From Sesamum alatum (lineage: Eukaryota > Streptophyta > Magnoliopsida > Lamiales > Pedaliaceae), in assembly GCA_034509735.1 (NCBI GenBank), contig JACGWO010000005.1, forward strand, positions 26,964,383 to 27,028,382: DNA of 64,000 bases, given 5' to 3'. Position 1 is the stretch's first letter; the number at the start of each line of letters is the position of its first letter. The notes beneath the pieces were generated by a model, which was not told where the DNA came from, did not search any database, and was given only the letters and a program-made list of their open reading frames with translations. A program made the translations under genes and the position numbers. Below are positions 24,801 through 36,357 of the stretch, piece after piece.

Positions 24801-25580
24801 TTCAAGCGTCGTGTAAGTGTCACTTTCTTATAAATGTGATCTGCTCAATTTCTAATCAATTATTTCAATTGCTATATGATGAATTGCAGGTGAAACCCAA
24901 ATTGAATCACACAGACGATGAATTGTTGAAATTACATTATTGGGGCCCTAGTGCAGAAGTGACGATGTACTCGTCTTACTTCGTCAATGGCTTCAATTTC
25001 CACACTGAAAGTCACAATGTCGGGAAGTCAACAATGAATTGTGGTGTTTGTGTCAAAGGCTCATCATATACAGATACAGATTCTAACTTCTACGAAATAC
25101 TGGAAGAGATAATTCAGTTAGATTACCCACTATTCCAGACATGAACATTGTATTGTTTAATTGTCGTTGGGTCGATCTAGTTAGAGGCATGAAGATACAC
25201 CCTCGTTATCACATCGTTGATGTCAACTTCAAAAAACTCTACCAAAAGAATGAACTATTCATATTAGCTCAACAAGCAGTACAAGTCTACTATATGGATT
25301 ACCCAAGCATGAAAGAGACAAAGTCGACTGGAAAGCTGTTTGCAAAATCAAGGCTCGAAGAGTAATCGATGACTCACAATGGACCAAGGTCGCCTATCAG
25401 ATGGATGAAGTCTTACCTGATCCAGATGTTGGTACAGACAACCAAAAGTTTGAATTGCATGACCCAACGGGAATACAGGTGATCGTTGATCATGGAGAAT
25501 GGACATCGCGCTCGCCAAATAGTGAATCCGATGATGAAGATAGCTTTGACGAGGCTGAGTCCGAAGAAGAGACTTATTGA
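21889..25580 (+). pseudogene. CACTA-1 TNP2-type transposase gene, disrupted
   Basis: The ATG at 21889 follows a plausible intron acceptor (tacgtag). A transposase-associated domain runs 21950-22140 (EDGVTTFLEWAQSQ, IRCPCRKCKNE). The Transposase_21/TNP2 core runs 22430-23640, with ACKNGCMLYWKDD, IGLCTDGFAPHGH and YNLPPGMCMKYEYMFLTM. MHIEKNVLDNIL follows at 23652. A DUF4218 region runs 23900-24600, with MEHLIVHLPYEARVGGPMQY and a frameshifted HVEASI / EAYIVEEI segment. DUF4216 runs 24890-25350 (GMKIHPRYHIVDVNFKKLY), with an acidic C-terminus stopping at 25578-25580. Introns are likely at about 24239-24325, 24600-24720 and 24814-24890. At least six stops or shifts inactivate it. Confidence 0.85.
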
Positions 25581-25680
25581 TAATTCACACCCTTATTAAT
25601 TTTTTTATAAACCTTATTTTAAGCATTGTATTATATATATGTATTTTTTATATTTTAATAAAATAAATTAAATTTAAAAA

Positions 25681-26047
25681 TTGGAACGGATATTATATAC
25701 AACCACAGTTCCTAATACAGGTACAATTTTTTCCAGTAGGCGCCAAATAAAAAAAATTCAGGGAACTTGGAATTAGGAACGGTCAACATTTTCTACGACC
25801 GTTCCTACTACAGGTACGATTTTTCAATTTGGCACCTACTTAAGAAAAATTCAGGAAAATTTGAATTAGAAACGGTCAGTGTATACCTAGGACCGTTCCT
25901 ATTACTGGTACAATTTTTTCAATTTGGCGCCTACTGAAAAATAGGCTCCAAGTTCGAATTAGGAATGATCATAATAATTGGGTGACCGTTCCAAAGGAAG
26001 GTCCGATTTTTTGTTTTGGAGTCCAACGAAAAATTGGTGGAAAATCG
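25681..26047. repeat. Internal tandem array of palindromic units in CACTA-1
   Basis: Four diverged units begin near 25681, 25767, 25860 and 25953, giving spacings of 86, 93 and 93 bases. Each contains a GGAACGGTC-like motif, a short loop and GACCGTTCC, for example at 25775-25806, then the words tacagGTACrATTTTTC and TTTGGCGCCTAC. The motif is the same as in the element's subterminal arrays, yet this array lies between the two genes. The unit is too diverged and regular to be CRISPR. Binding by the element's own protein is an inference. Confidence 0.75.
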
Positions 26048-26669
26048 AATTTTGGAGGGGTCCTTTTATATCCAACCGTTCCTAAGAAAAAGTGGATGGG
26101 AACTGTTCCTAAGGCAATCCCAACCGTTCCAAATTGTGTTACTATATTGTGTATTTTACCTAATTCTAACGATATCTCAATATCTGTGAGGCGGATCGAC
26201 ACCATTTTTAAACACATACAAGATTATGAATATGAATTGATATCTAACGGTCTGATTTTCAATCAGAAATCCGAATTGAAGGATGCAATTGTTCTTATGA
26301 CAATGAATAATGACTGGAAACGATATCTCAATATCCGCACACCGAAAATTTTCAAAACTACATATATTATATTCTTTTGTGTGGTACATCATATCTAATG
26401 GTCTGATTGGAATTTTGACAGTCTGATTAGGCGATGCCGTACAATAATATAAGATGCTAGTTACATCTGTGAAATATTAACAAACATAGATATACAAATA
26501 TACTTCATATTGTGAAGGTGTGTCTATTTTTTGAAAATCACTATATATTTTTAAATTCTTTAAATATCAAATTGTATACCTTTATTCAATCATATCAGTG
26601 TTCGGAATGTGTTTTTCTTAATTTATATTTATTATCTACGAAGCTCAAAAATTTTTTACAGTACATATA

Positions 26670-26930
26670 GGAAGGGTCATCAATGGAAATAGGAACGGTC
26701 AGCATTTACAGGTCTTGAAACGACATCGTTTTGTATTTACGAACGGTTATAGTAACACTTTAACTATTAATGGACCGTTCCTATAGTGTACACCATCAAT
26801 AAATCGTCATATAAACATCGTCGTTTTAATATCAAAACGACGTCGTTGTTTCTTTTAGGACCGAGAGTAGGAACGCTTAGGTCAAAACATGACCGTTCCA
26901 AATTTTTAATATAAATATAACACTTGACAG
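26670..26930 (+). promoter_or_regulatory. Putative promoter region of the second CACTA-1 gene
   Basis: Further GGAACGGTC/GACCGTTCC motifs are mixed with ACGT-core palindromes such as aaaacgacgtcgttg (about 26836-26850). An AT-rich TATA-like stretch (aatataaatataac) lies at about 26908-26920. The same mixture appears upstream of the homologous gene in CACTA-2 (36165-36350, minus). It lies upstream of a CT-rich and CCG-rich leader, so I infer a promoter and 5' UTR. Confidence 0.5.
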
Positions 26931-28299
26931 ATTTTTTCCCAATTTCTGCTCTCCCTCTCCCTCTTTCTCAATCTCGAACTCTCTCTCTCTCTCCGTCTCT
27001 TTTTCCACCATCTGTCGCCGCCTCCATACCGTCGCCACCGTCCGCGAGGCCACCATCCGCCAGTCGCCATCCGCCGCCTCCATCCCCGTCGCCATCCGCC
27101 GCCTCGGTCCCGTCGCCATCATCACAGTCGCCACCACCGTCACCATCCGCCGCCGCCACCTACCAAGTAGGGTTTTAGAAAACCCTTGCACCATTTTTTT
27201 GTGTGATTTTCCATGTTCATGTAATATTATGGGCATTTTTCTGAAACTGTAATATTAGGGCATGTTTGGGCATTTTCTGTAATTTTTGAAATTTATGTAA
27301 TTGTTGGGGCATTTTCTGTATTTTTCGTAATGTTAGAGGAAGATAAGTTTATGTAATTTTTCGGGCAATTTCTATAATTTTTTAGGGTATTTTCTGTAAT
27401 ATTTTCTGCAATATTAATGTTAATTTCTGTTAATTTTCCTGCAATTTCTGTAAATTATTTGGAATATAGGATAATTATGAAATTTGGTGAAATTATAAAT
27501 TATGTATAAAAAAACCTATAAATTTATGTAATTTTAGAAATTTTTCTGCAATTTCTTGTAATTTTCTGTATTTTTTATGGAAAAAAAAGATGAAAAATTT
27601 GTTATTTTTCTGAAAATAAAACTATAATTTCTGTAATTTTAAAAATATTATGTCATTTTTATGTATTTTTTGAAAATTTTCTGCAATTTCATAAAAATTA
27701 CAGTATTTTTTTGGAAAAAACCTGAAAAATCTTTTATTTTTTTGAAAATAAAATTGTCAATTTTGTAATTTTTATAAAAAATTTATATCATTTTTATGCT
27801 TTTTTAGAAAATTTTCTGTAAAAAAATAATCTTGTACATTCTGCATTTTTAAAAAATATTCCGTCATGTTCTGAAAATTACATTGATTTTTTTGAAATTC
27901 ATGTCAAATTACATATAATATTTTGTAAGGATATAGAAAAATATTCGTACTAATTATTATAATATAAATAATATTATTCCGAAGAATTTTTGGATTTAGT
28001 ATAAGTATATAGGAAAATATAAGGATTTAGTGCAATTTTAGGAAATATATGTAAAGTTTAGTATACATTTTGGAAAGAACTTTGGGATTTAGTATATATT
28101 GTAGGGAAAATTTCATTAAATTTTGGAATTTAGTATCCATTTATTAGATTAATTTTGGGACTTAGAGAAGAATTTTGGGTCTTACTTAACATTTTTATTT
28201 TTGAAAATTTTGAAAATTATCATTATTAAAAAATAAATTGATACTTATATTTTGTTAAAAATTCATACCACTAATATTTTTTAAAAAAACATGTAGATC
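26930..28299 (+). other. 5' leader and large AT-rich intron of the second CACTA-1 gene
   Basis: A CT-rich, CCGCC-rich leader (26940-27165) is followed by caagtagggtttt, which may be a splice donor. After it come ~1.1 kb of very AT-rich DNA up to a possible acceptor just before the ATG at 28300. This region repeats degenerate copies of ttctgtaattttt. The counterpart in CACTA-2 (34720-35840, minus) has the same character. No coding frame is present. Confidence 0.5.
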
Positions 28300-29393
28300 A
28301 TGTCTGGTTAGGATTTCCCACCTCGAGGAGGTGGACGTGGTCGTGGCTTAGCGGCCACACCGCTGGCGGGTGTTGCTTTCCAAGGTTGGGAAGCAGTATT
28401 CCGACCACTCCCACCACCACCACCGGCAGAGCAGGCACCTGCAGCACCAGGGCCGGATCAACAGCCCGATCCGTCTACTACTACACCTGTCGAGGAGGCT
28501 TTCGGACCATCTATTCCCGCACCGGCGGTAGATCCGACCCATCCATTGGCTGCCCCACCCCCACCTGCCCCGCCACTCCCCCTACCATCCGCGCACCAAT
28601 ATATCACACTTGTCGATGTCAGGTATATATATATATATATATTTTAAATATTTCTATAATTTAAATTATTATTTTTATGTCACACTAATTATTATATAAT
28701 TTCAGGGCTGACCGGAAGATACACGAGCGCATGTATGCCGTGGTGCGAGGACACTATCCCCACCCTTGGGGCTGTTTGTGCAAGGTGTCGTCAAAGCACC
28801 AGCATTTCTGGTTTGAGAGCCTGAAGGTAACATTATTTCAGTTAAAGGGTATCAATTAAATTTTTATTAAATATTTTAACAATTTACAGATGACGTACTG
28901 GTGGGACTGCGACGACTAATCTATGTTCAAGATCTTCCCCATGTTTGCGGGGAAGTTCATCCACAAGAAGTTCATCCTCGCCAAACAGTCTCTGGTGAAG
29001 CCTCTTTGGCTGGCGAACAAAGTCTGGCGGCAACTCCTGCTGTACTAGAACAGCAAGGAGTTCAAGGACAAGTGCGCCAAGAACAAGGCCAACCGGTTCG
29101 CCAACCCAGCCGTATCCTCTACTGTGTACCGCGGGGATTTTACCTCCCTCATGATGCACAAGAGGAAGATGGTAAGAAATTTTATCTTTTTAAAAGTATT
29201 CATCATTATTAAATTAAAATTGTAATAATTGTTCCTCATTTGTTTTTACAGGAGACGCAGCTCGGTCGGTCAGTCAAACAGATGGAGTTATTCTCCAGAT
29301 ACTACAAGAAGAAGGCCGACGGTGGTTGGAGTGGCTCAAGGGCAACGGAGGTGGCGGTAAGCTTTGAATTACCTTTTCTAATTTATCTTTGGA

Positions 29394-29462
<69 letters not shown>

Positions 29463-29880
29463 TTACTATATTTGCAGGAGACTTCTAGAAGTTGTTGGAG
29501 GATCACCAGTCTCAGGCCACGGCCGATCCTGGGGATCGTCCGGCCAAATCGGAGGGCTCGCTGGCACAGACCGAGCAAGAGTTGTGGCTGGCTACAGTCG
29601 GGGGCAAGAACAAGGGCTGGGTATTCGGTCTTGGTTTTTGACGCCCATGGCTTTAGCCAGACCTTTACCTCGCCATCACCACCGCCACCGCCATCGCCAA
29701 CGTCAAACTTGGAGGATCGCATGGTCCGATTGGAGGAGATGATGGTGGATATGATGGGTATGATGAAGACCCTGAAGACCAACAACTCCGCTGTCGGCCC
29801 GTCACGGCCTCCTACAGTCCCCCCTCCCCCCCCCTCCAGACGATGACAATATGGACCAGGACTTGGGGGACGGGGTGTAG
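28300..29880 (+). pseudogene. CACTA-1 second gene, Transposase_24-like, five exons, disrupted
   Basis: Exons inferred from splice signals and from comparison with CACTA-2 are 28300-28622, 28706-28826, 28890-29171, 29252-29356 and 29478-29880. The protein starts MSG then a stop (TAG), where CACTA-2 has Arg, then DFPPRGGGRGRG and a Pro-rich stretch. The conserved core includes MYAVVRGHYPHPWG, HQHFWFESLK, MFKIFPMFAGKFIHKKF and METQLGR-type segments, as in Transposase_24 proteins of plant CACTA elements. The C-terminal exon has a Met-rich helix (MVDMMGMMKTLK). Stops also occur in exon 3, and a poly-C run shifts the last exon. It may be the TnpA-like partner of TNP2; that role is inferred. Confidence 0.75.
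29393..29463. repeat. (AAT)n microsatellite in an intron
   Basis: About 23 AAT units form an uninterrupted run inside intron 4 of the second CACTA-1 gene. The CACTA-2 copy of this intron lacks the expansion. Confidence 0.9.
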
Positions 29881-30079
29881 ATTTAGGATTTTTTTTTATT
29901 ATATTGTAATTAAATTGAATAATATTTTTATTTAATATAATTTTTATATCCAAATTATGCATTTTTTGGTATTTAAATAATAATTATATAACCAAATTCA
30001 AAAATATTATTAATAATTTAAATATATATTTTAATAACAATAATAATTATTATTATATAAAAAAAATTCAATAATTCAT

Positions 30080-30850
30080 TTAGTTAGGAATGGTCGTTTA
30101 GACGGTCATGGAGCGCATAAAAATTGAAGTAACCGTTCCAACTTGTTCCCGGTTTAATGAGTCGACCGTTCCTAAGACCGTATAAAAAAAAATTCTAAAT
30201 TAGGGGACAACCGTTCCTAAAACAGTATAAAAAAAAAATTCCAAATTAGGGCATGACCGTTCCTAAAATTAGTCCAAATTCAATGATTTCGTGGTATGAT
30301 TAGCGTTCTAAATAGCATACCTAAAACCGATCCAAAGACGTGTTCTAAATAAAGATTACAAATTCGTTCCTACATTCCTTAGAAAAGAAGGTCTACGTGT
30401 GTTCCAAAGACCGTTTCTAAATCTATCCCCAAACTTATAGTGAGCCGTTCCAATTTATATTCCAGAATCAGTGCAGAAATGTATCTCCAATATATGCGGT
30501 CTGCTTCAATCCGTGTTCCAATTACCATTCCAAATTACGCGATTTACGTTTGATGTGACCGTTCCAAACATTAACAAGATGTTCCAAATACACAAATTAT
30601 ATATTCATACACATAAAGGTAATTAGGAACGATTTTCACGTTGTATGACAAAAATAGTTCCAGTTCAGGAACAATCAAGGTATGTCCATTCCTAAATATT
30701 AGGAACACTGCTCATTTCAATGGATGGTTGCCCGTTCCATAACCGATCCTAATAGCAGATCAAAAAAATCCAGTGATCTAATTACCATTCTAAACGAAAA
30801 AAAAAAAAAAAAATCGTTCCTATGTTCGTTGCAATTCCTGCATTTTTTTT
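30080..30850. promoter_or_regulatory. 3' subterminal repeat array of CACTA-1
   Basis: Numerous copies of GACCGTTCC, ACCGTTCCTAAA and related words recur in both orientations up to the terminal inverted repeat. They match the 5' array in motif. The inferred role is binding by the element's TnpA-like protein. Confidence 0.65.
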
Positions 30851-30856
30851 GTGGTG

Positions 30857-31925
30857 ACATGATATTTTAATCTAATGTTATGAATATATGAATTCATAAT
30901 ATTTTTTATATATTTAATATTAGTTGAATAGTAGCACAACTTGTAAGAGTATACAAAATATACATGGAATTACCTAAATATTCACACATAATTTTGTATA
31001 GTAACATATACACCAAATTAAGAAAATTAATAAATTCTTAGAAGAATTCAATTTTACTTATGGTATGCGATTTTAAAAATATATTTGTCCAAAACAAATT
31101 TTTTTAATATTGAATTGTATAATATATTTATTTAATAAAAATAGATAAACAAAGCGATTTTCTACAAGTAAAATTCATGAGAATTGTCATGAAAATATAT
31201 TTTAAAATATGATGATTTAAATTTTTATGTCTTTGAATTCTTTACAAAAATGGTTTAACCGAGTAGTGATTGATCTCATTTTATATATGTATATATATGT
31301 ATAAATAATGCAACACCAATAAAATAAGTAAATTTGTTTAACGATCATTGTTATAATTATCATTAGATAAAATTCATAGGAATCCCCAAATTTCAACATA
31401 AGTTTACAGGTAGTAAAATACAAATATTACATATTATGTATCTTGGTACAAATATATACTCACAAAGTACATATAAAATATTATAAATTGATTGTTTGAA
31501 CTTATAAATTTATAAAAGTACAAGAGGTTACAAATTGATATATGCATTATATTAAATAATTATTTACAAAATAAAATTAACAATAACTAAATTATTGGTT
31601 AAGCTTATTTTTATATAGATATTTGATAATATAAGTAAAAATAGCATATTTTATTATTATCAAAAATTAAATTATGAGATATTGATTAAATATAATTCTA
31701 ATATATGACAATTCTAAATATGAATTTGATATAATATTGATTATGTAGTTAAATATATAAAAAATTTAAAAATACAAGAAATATAAAGATATTAAGAAAT
31801 AGAAGAAAGCTCGCAAGTCGCCTCACAAGCGTTCGACATAAATACTTGGGCTTGAGTTGAGCTCGAAAATTTCAAACTCTTGTTGAGCCAGCCCATGAGC
31901 GGCTTGAATCATCTTGCGCCCCTAG
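30857..31925. mobile_element. Right part of hAT-like element interrupted by CACTA-1
   Basis: From 30857 the sequence runs in the order ttttaatctaatgttatgaa, tatgaattcataatatt, acaaaatatacatggaatta and cacataattttgtat. These have uninterrupted counterparts at about 63850-63990. GAGCTC-rich sequence returns at about 31810-31900, and a terminus reading cttgcgcccctag follows at about 31912-31924. The interior is AT-rich and non-coding. Confidence 0.55.
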
Positions 31926-32266
31926 GTTGGACCATTTAAAACCTATCACTAAACGCACGTAAAATCCTTATCAACCCAAGACTCATAGCCAAATAAACAT
32001 TATTAACTTCTAACTATTTAAATCCATTATAAAATATTTTAAACTAATTGAGTTGAATTAAACCCATGAATTCTGACCCCAATTGCCACCCCTTCACCTC
32101 TCAATTTAGATACAATCTTGTCCCATCCCCGCAACGTGTTTATATAAAAATTGGAATGGAAATACAAATTCAAACTTACCCAAACTTCTATGGATTTTAT
32201 TATCAATTTTGAATTCACAGCCGAGAAATATAATATTTAACCATATTAATATTAGATATGTAGCAA
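31926..32266. other. AT-rich spacer between hAT-like element and CACTA-2
   Basis: Nothing was recognised here apart from general AT-rich sequence. Confidence 0.4.
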
Positions 32267-32279
32267 CACTACAAAAAAT

Positions 32280-32965
32280 GTAGGAATTGAAATGGTAACA
32301 GGAATGATTTTTTTAATTTTTGGAACGATAAATAGTTCACTAGAACCCTTTGGACTGCAATTAGGAACGGTTGAGGAACGGGAGGCAATCCGTGGCAATA
32401 AGAGGCGATTCTAACAATTAGGACTGGTAAAGAAGTAACCATTCCTATTTGGGAACGATTTTTTGGCATACATTAGGGGTACCGTTCCTAATTACCTTTG
32501 TACGTATAAATTTATAATTTTTGCATTTGGAAAACGTTATAAAACTTTAGGAACGATAGCATCAAAATTAAATCGCACAATTGGGAATGGTAGTTAGAAC
32601 AATCACCTTATGTTGTAGATACAATTTAGCATGGTGTCTGGAATACATGTAGGAACGATAAGTTGTAGAGATTAGGATCGGTAACTGGAATATATTTTGT
32701 CACGTTCCTTAGGAACGGTTTTAGCACTCTATCTTTGGAATACCATTTGGACCGATTTTTGGTATTGTCTTTAGAACGAAAGCCTAACCACGAAATAATT
32801 GATTTTGGAATACATGTAGGCACGGTACGTCCCGTCTTTAGGAACGATTTGCTTGTATTTTTGGAATGGTTATTTCATCGGCATTGGGAACGGTAAGTTT
32901 TTTAAAACAGTCAAATATAGGAACGGAATTTGGCCTGATTCACCGTCTAAAGTACCGTTCCTAAC
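32280..32965. promoter_or_regulatory. 3' subterminal repeat array of CACTA-2
   Basis: GGAACGGTA, TTGGAAT and GACCGTTCC-like words recur throughout, as in CACTA-1. They are the likely TnpA-type binding motifs. Confidence 0.6.
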
Positions 32966-33154
32966 TAATGAATTATTAATTTTTTATAGTAATAATTATT
33001 ATCATTTAAATATAAATTAAATTATTAATAATATTTTGATTATATAATTAATATTTAAATATGAAAAAAATGCATAATTTAGAAATAAAAATTATATTAA
33101 ATACAAATATTATCCGATTTAATTACAAAAAATCAAAATAAAAAATAACATAAT

Positions 33155-34716
33155 CTACTCCTCGTCCCCATCGGCCTCGTCCATCTCGTCAATGTCTAGA
33201 AGGGTGGGGTCTCTAGGAAGCCACGACGGGCCAGCGCTGGAGTAACTGGTTTGCATGGCCTTCATCATGCCCATCAGGTCCATCATCATCTCATCGAGGT
33301 GGACCATCGGACCCTCCATGTTTGACGAAGGTGCTGGCTCTGGCGCGGGCGGTGGCGGTGGCGATAGTGATGGCGAGGTAACGGTCTGGCTGAGACCCAG
33401 GGCCTCAGAACCAAGACCAAATACTTGGCCCTTGTTCTTGCCCCCGACGCAAGTCAGCCACATCTGCTGCTGGGTCTGCACCACCGAGCCCTCTGATTTG
33501 GAAGCAGGATCCCCAGGATTGCACGGGGCCTGAGACTGATGATCCTCCATCATCTGCTGGAACATCTCCTGCAAAAATAATTAGAATAAATTAAAAAATT
33601 TGCAAACATTTAAAAAAATAAACTAGAATGTATTAAGTACAACTTACCGCCACATTCGCTGCCCTCGGCCCGCTCCAGCCGCCGTCGGTCTTCTTCTTGT
33701 AGCATCTGGAGAATAACTCCATCTGCTTCACTGGCCGGCCGAGCTGCTCCTCCTGTAAAAAGAAATGAGAAACAGTTATTACCATTTTAATTTAATAGTA
33801 ATAAATAATTGAAATAACATTAAATATCTTACTCATTTCCCTTTGTGCATACCGACGGAGACAGATCCCCCGCGGTACACAGTAGCGGATACGGCTGGGT
33901 TGGCGATCCGGTTCGCCATGTTCTTCGCGCACTCCTCCTTGAACTCCGGGGAGCCACCAGACCTCGTTCCCCAGCCATAGAGGCTTCTGCAGGGACTGTC
34001 TGGCGAGGACGAACTTCTTCCTGAGGAACTTCCCCACCCAAACGGGGAAGATCTTGAACATCGACTCGTCGTCGGCGTCCCACCAGTACGTTATCTGTAT
34101 TAAAAAAAATACATATATCATAACTTAGATTGTTAAAATATTTAAAAACAAAAATTAATTGTCGTTACCTTCAAACTCTCAAACCAGAAATGCTGGTGCT
34201 CTGGCGGCACCTTGCGCAAAGAGCCCCAAGGATGGGGATAGTGTCCTTGCACGACCGCGTACATGCGCTCCTGGATCTTCCGATCAGAAGTGAAATTATA
34301 AAATAATTAGTATGACATAAAAATATTAATTTAAATTACCAAAAATAAATATTAAAAATGTAAATATACCTCGCATCGGCGAGTGTGATGTACTGGCGCA
34401 CGGATGGTGATGGGAGTGGTGGGGCCGGTGGGGGTGGTGGTGGTGGGGCAGCCCATGGACGGGCCGGATCGACCGCCGGTGCAGTAGTGGATGGTCCGGG
34501 CTGCTGATCCGGCGCAGCAGTAGACGCACCGGGCTGCTGATCCGGCGCAGGTGGTGCAGGTGCCTGCTCTGCCGGTGGTGGTGGTGGTCGGAACACTGCT
34601 TCCCTATCCTAGGAAGCAACACCGGCCGACGGTATAGCCGGTTCGCCGCGACCGCGGCCACGACCACAACTGCGGCCATGTCCACCTCCTCGAGGTGGAA
34701 AATCCCGACCAGACAT
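33155..34716 (-). pseudogene. CACTA-2 Transposase_24-like gene, nearly intact
   Basis: The ATG at 34716 (minus) gives MSGRDFPPRGGGHGR, intact where CACTA-1 has a stop. Exon 1 continues with a Pro-rich region to about 34372. Exon 2 includes MYAVVQGHYPHPWG and HQHFWFESLK (to 34169). Exon 3 has ITYWWDADDESMFKIFPVW with a frameshift after LWLGNEVWW. Exon 4 has QLGRPVKQMELFSR, and exon 5 (33155-33574) ends MDEADGDEE. An in-frame stop follows VAS in exon 1, where CACTA-1 has Gln. It is better preserved than the CACTA-1 copy but still broken. Confidence 0.75.
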
Positions 34717-36057
34717 GATCTAGAATTTTTTTTAAAAAAATATTAGTGGTATGAAGTTAAAAAATACATGTAAGTATCAATTTATTTGAATAATGATAAT
34801 TTTTCTAATTTTTTAAAATAATTATGCAAACTAAATCCTAAAATTATATAACAAATGGATAATGAATCCTAATTTTGTTATTGAAATTTTTTCTACAATG
34901 TTTACTAAATCCTTCTATTTTTCTTTATATTTATACTAAATACCATATTTTATCCTAAAATTGCACTAAATCCTTCTATTTTATTATATATTTATATATA
35001 CTAAATACCAATATTTGCCTATATCCTTAGAAAATATCATAGAAAATTACAGAATTTTTTTTTAACTTTCAGAAAATTAACAAATTTCATATATTACATA
35101 AAAAGTTTCATATATTTCATATATCACAGAAATTACATAAATTTCATATATATTACATAAATTAATAAATTTCAGAAATTTCATATATCATAGAAAATTA
35201 CCCAATTTTTTTTTTTAAATTTACAGAAAATTACATACAATTTACAAAAATTTAGAAAATTTTCAGAATTTGAAAAAATTAAAACTTCCAGATTTTAAGA
35301 ATTTTTAAGATTTTTATAGAAAATTACATACAATTTACAAAAATTTAGAAAACTTTCAGAAGTTAAAAAAATTAAAACTTCCAGATTTTTAAAACTGAAC
35401 AAATTAAAATTTCCAGAAATTTTAAAAACAGTTTCGTATAGAATTTTACATAACATTATTTTCTGATTTTTCTAAGAATTTTTCATAACATTATTTTCTA
35501 ATAATTATATTAAATTTCTAATTATTTTCTGAATTTTCTAATAATTACAAAAAATTCACAAAGAAAACAGAAAATTCCAGAAATAATTACAGAAAATTGA
35601 AAACAAAATAGAAAATTCACTATCATTACTGAAAATTCAAAAAATTCATAATAATTACAGAAACTCAAAATAACAAAAAATAATGTAAAATTACAACGAA
35701 TTGGATACAATAACCCCTAATATTATATAAATTGCATACAATTTATATAATTACAGAAATTACAACAATAACAGAAAATGCACAAAAATTTCATACAATT
35801 ACAGAATAACCCCCTAACATTACATAATATTACAAAAAATGTCCAACATTATTTCAAAATTATAGAAAATAGACAAAGAAATATTTCGGAAATAGACGAT
35901 GGAGGCGGATGATGGCGGATAATTGCACCGACGATGGCGGATAATTGCGGCGACGATGGCGAATGATGGCGGCAACAGACTCTGCAGGCTGGCGGTGGCG
36001 GACAGGCTCTAAGGCGGCGACGGAGGCCGATGTTCGACGGCGGACTACTGAAGGGGC

Positions 36058-36060
<3 letters not shown>
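34717..36060 (-). other. Upstream intron and leader of the CACTA-2 gene
   Basis: This is very AT-rich DNA with degenerate aaattacagaaaatt repeats (reverse complement of the ttctgtaatttt words in CACTA-1), then a CGG-rich leader at 35890-36055. Open frames here are low-complexity and not genes. Confidence 0.5.
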
Positions 36061-36110
<50 letters not shown>

Positions 36111-36121
36111 GAGAGAGAGAG
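36061..36121. repeat. (GA)n microsatellite
   Basis: A run of about 30 GA units, nearly perfect, lies in the leader of the CACTA-2 gene (CT on its coding strand). The same position in CACTA-1 (26975-26992) holds a much shorter CT run. Confidence 0.9.
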
Positions 36122-36357
36122 ATCAAAGTGAGAAAAAATCAGCCAAGGGGTTAATTTATATAATTTTTTGGAACGGTCATATTTTCCTTGACCGTTCCTA
36201 TCCCGGTCCAACAAAAGAAAACGACGTCGTATTCGCCATACTACAATGTCGTTTTGATGATGTTGACCTAAATAGGAATGGCCACTTAGTAGTGCTGCCG
36301 TTCCCCCAACCGTTCCCAATACCTACCGTTCCTAAATTACAAATTATCGTTCCCATA

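Larger units (their letters stand above)
20947..30856 (+). mobile_element. CACTA-1: CACTA (En/Spm) DNA transposon, ~9.9 kb, decayed
   Basis: The 5' terminus is CACTACAAAAAAATGCG and the 3' terminus, reverse complemented, is CACCACAAAAAAAATGCAGG, so one terminal CACTA has mutated to CACCA. The flanking three bases are ata and aca, close to the usual 3-bp duplication. It carries two plus-strand genes: a TNP2-type transposase (21889-25580) and a Transposase_24-like gene (28300-29880). Subterminal arrays of GGAACGGTC/GACCGTTCC motifs occur at both ends and again between the genes. Both genes have stops and frameshifts, so the element is not autonomous now. Confidence 0.9.

Noticed and set aside
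25681..26047. Regularly spaced palindromic repeats resembling a CRISPR array
   Set aside because: Whole units are repeated, not short identical repeats with unique spacers. The motif is that of the CACTA ends, and the DNA is from a plant.
26877..27236. Frames in the CT- and CCG-rich CACTA-1 leader
   Set aside because: They are low-complexity Pro/Ser or Gly/Asp translations upstream of the conserved gene start. A leader region is more likely.
29378..29962. Minus-strand frame of ~194 residues ending in a Leu run, and plus-strand frame with a poly-Ile run
   Set aside because: Both read through the (AAT)n microsatellite and the opposite strand or wrong frame of a CACTA exon.
35522..35710. Phe-rich minus-strand frame
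   Set aside because: It is a translation of the AT-rich intron with no conserved motif or start context.
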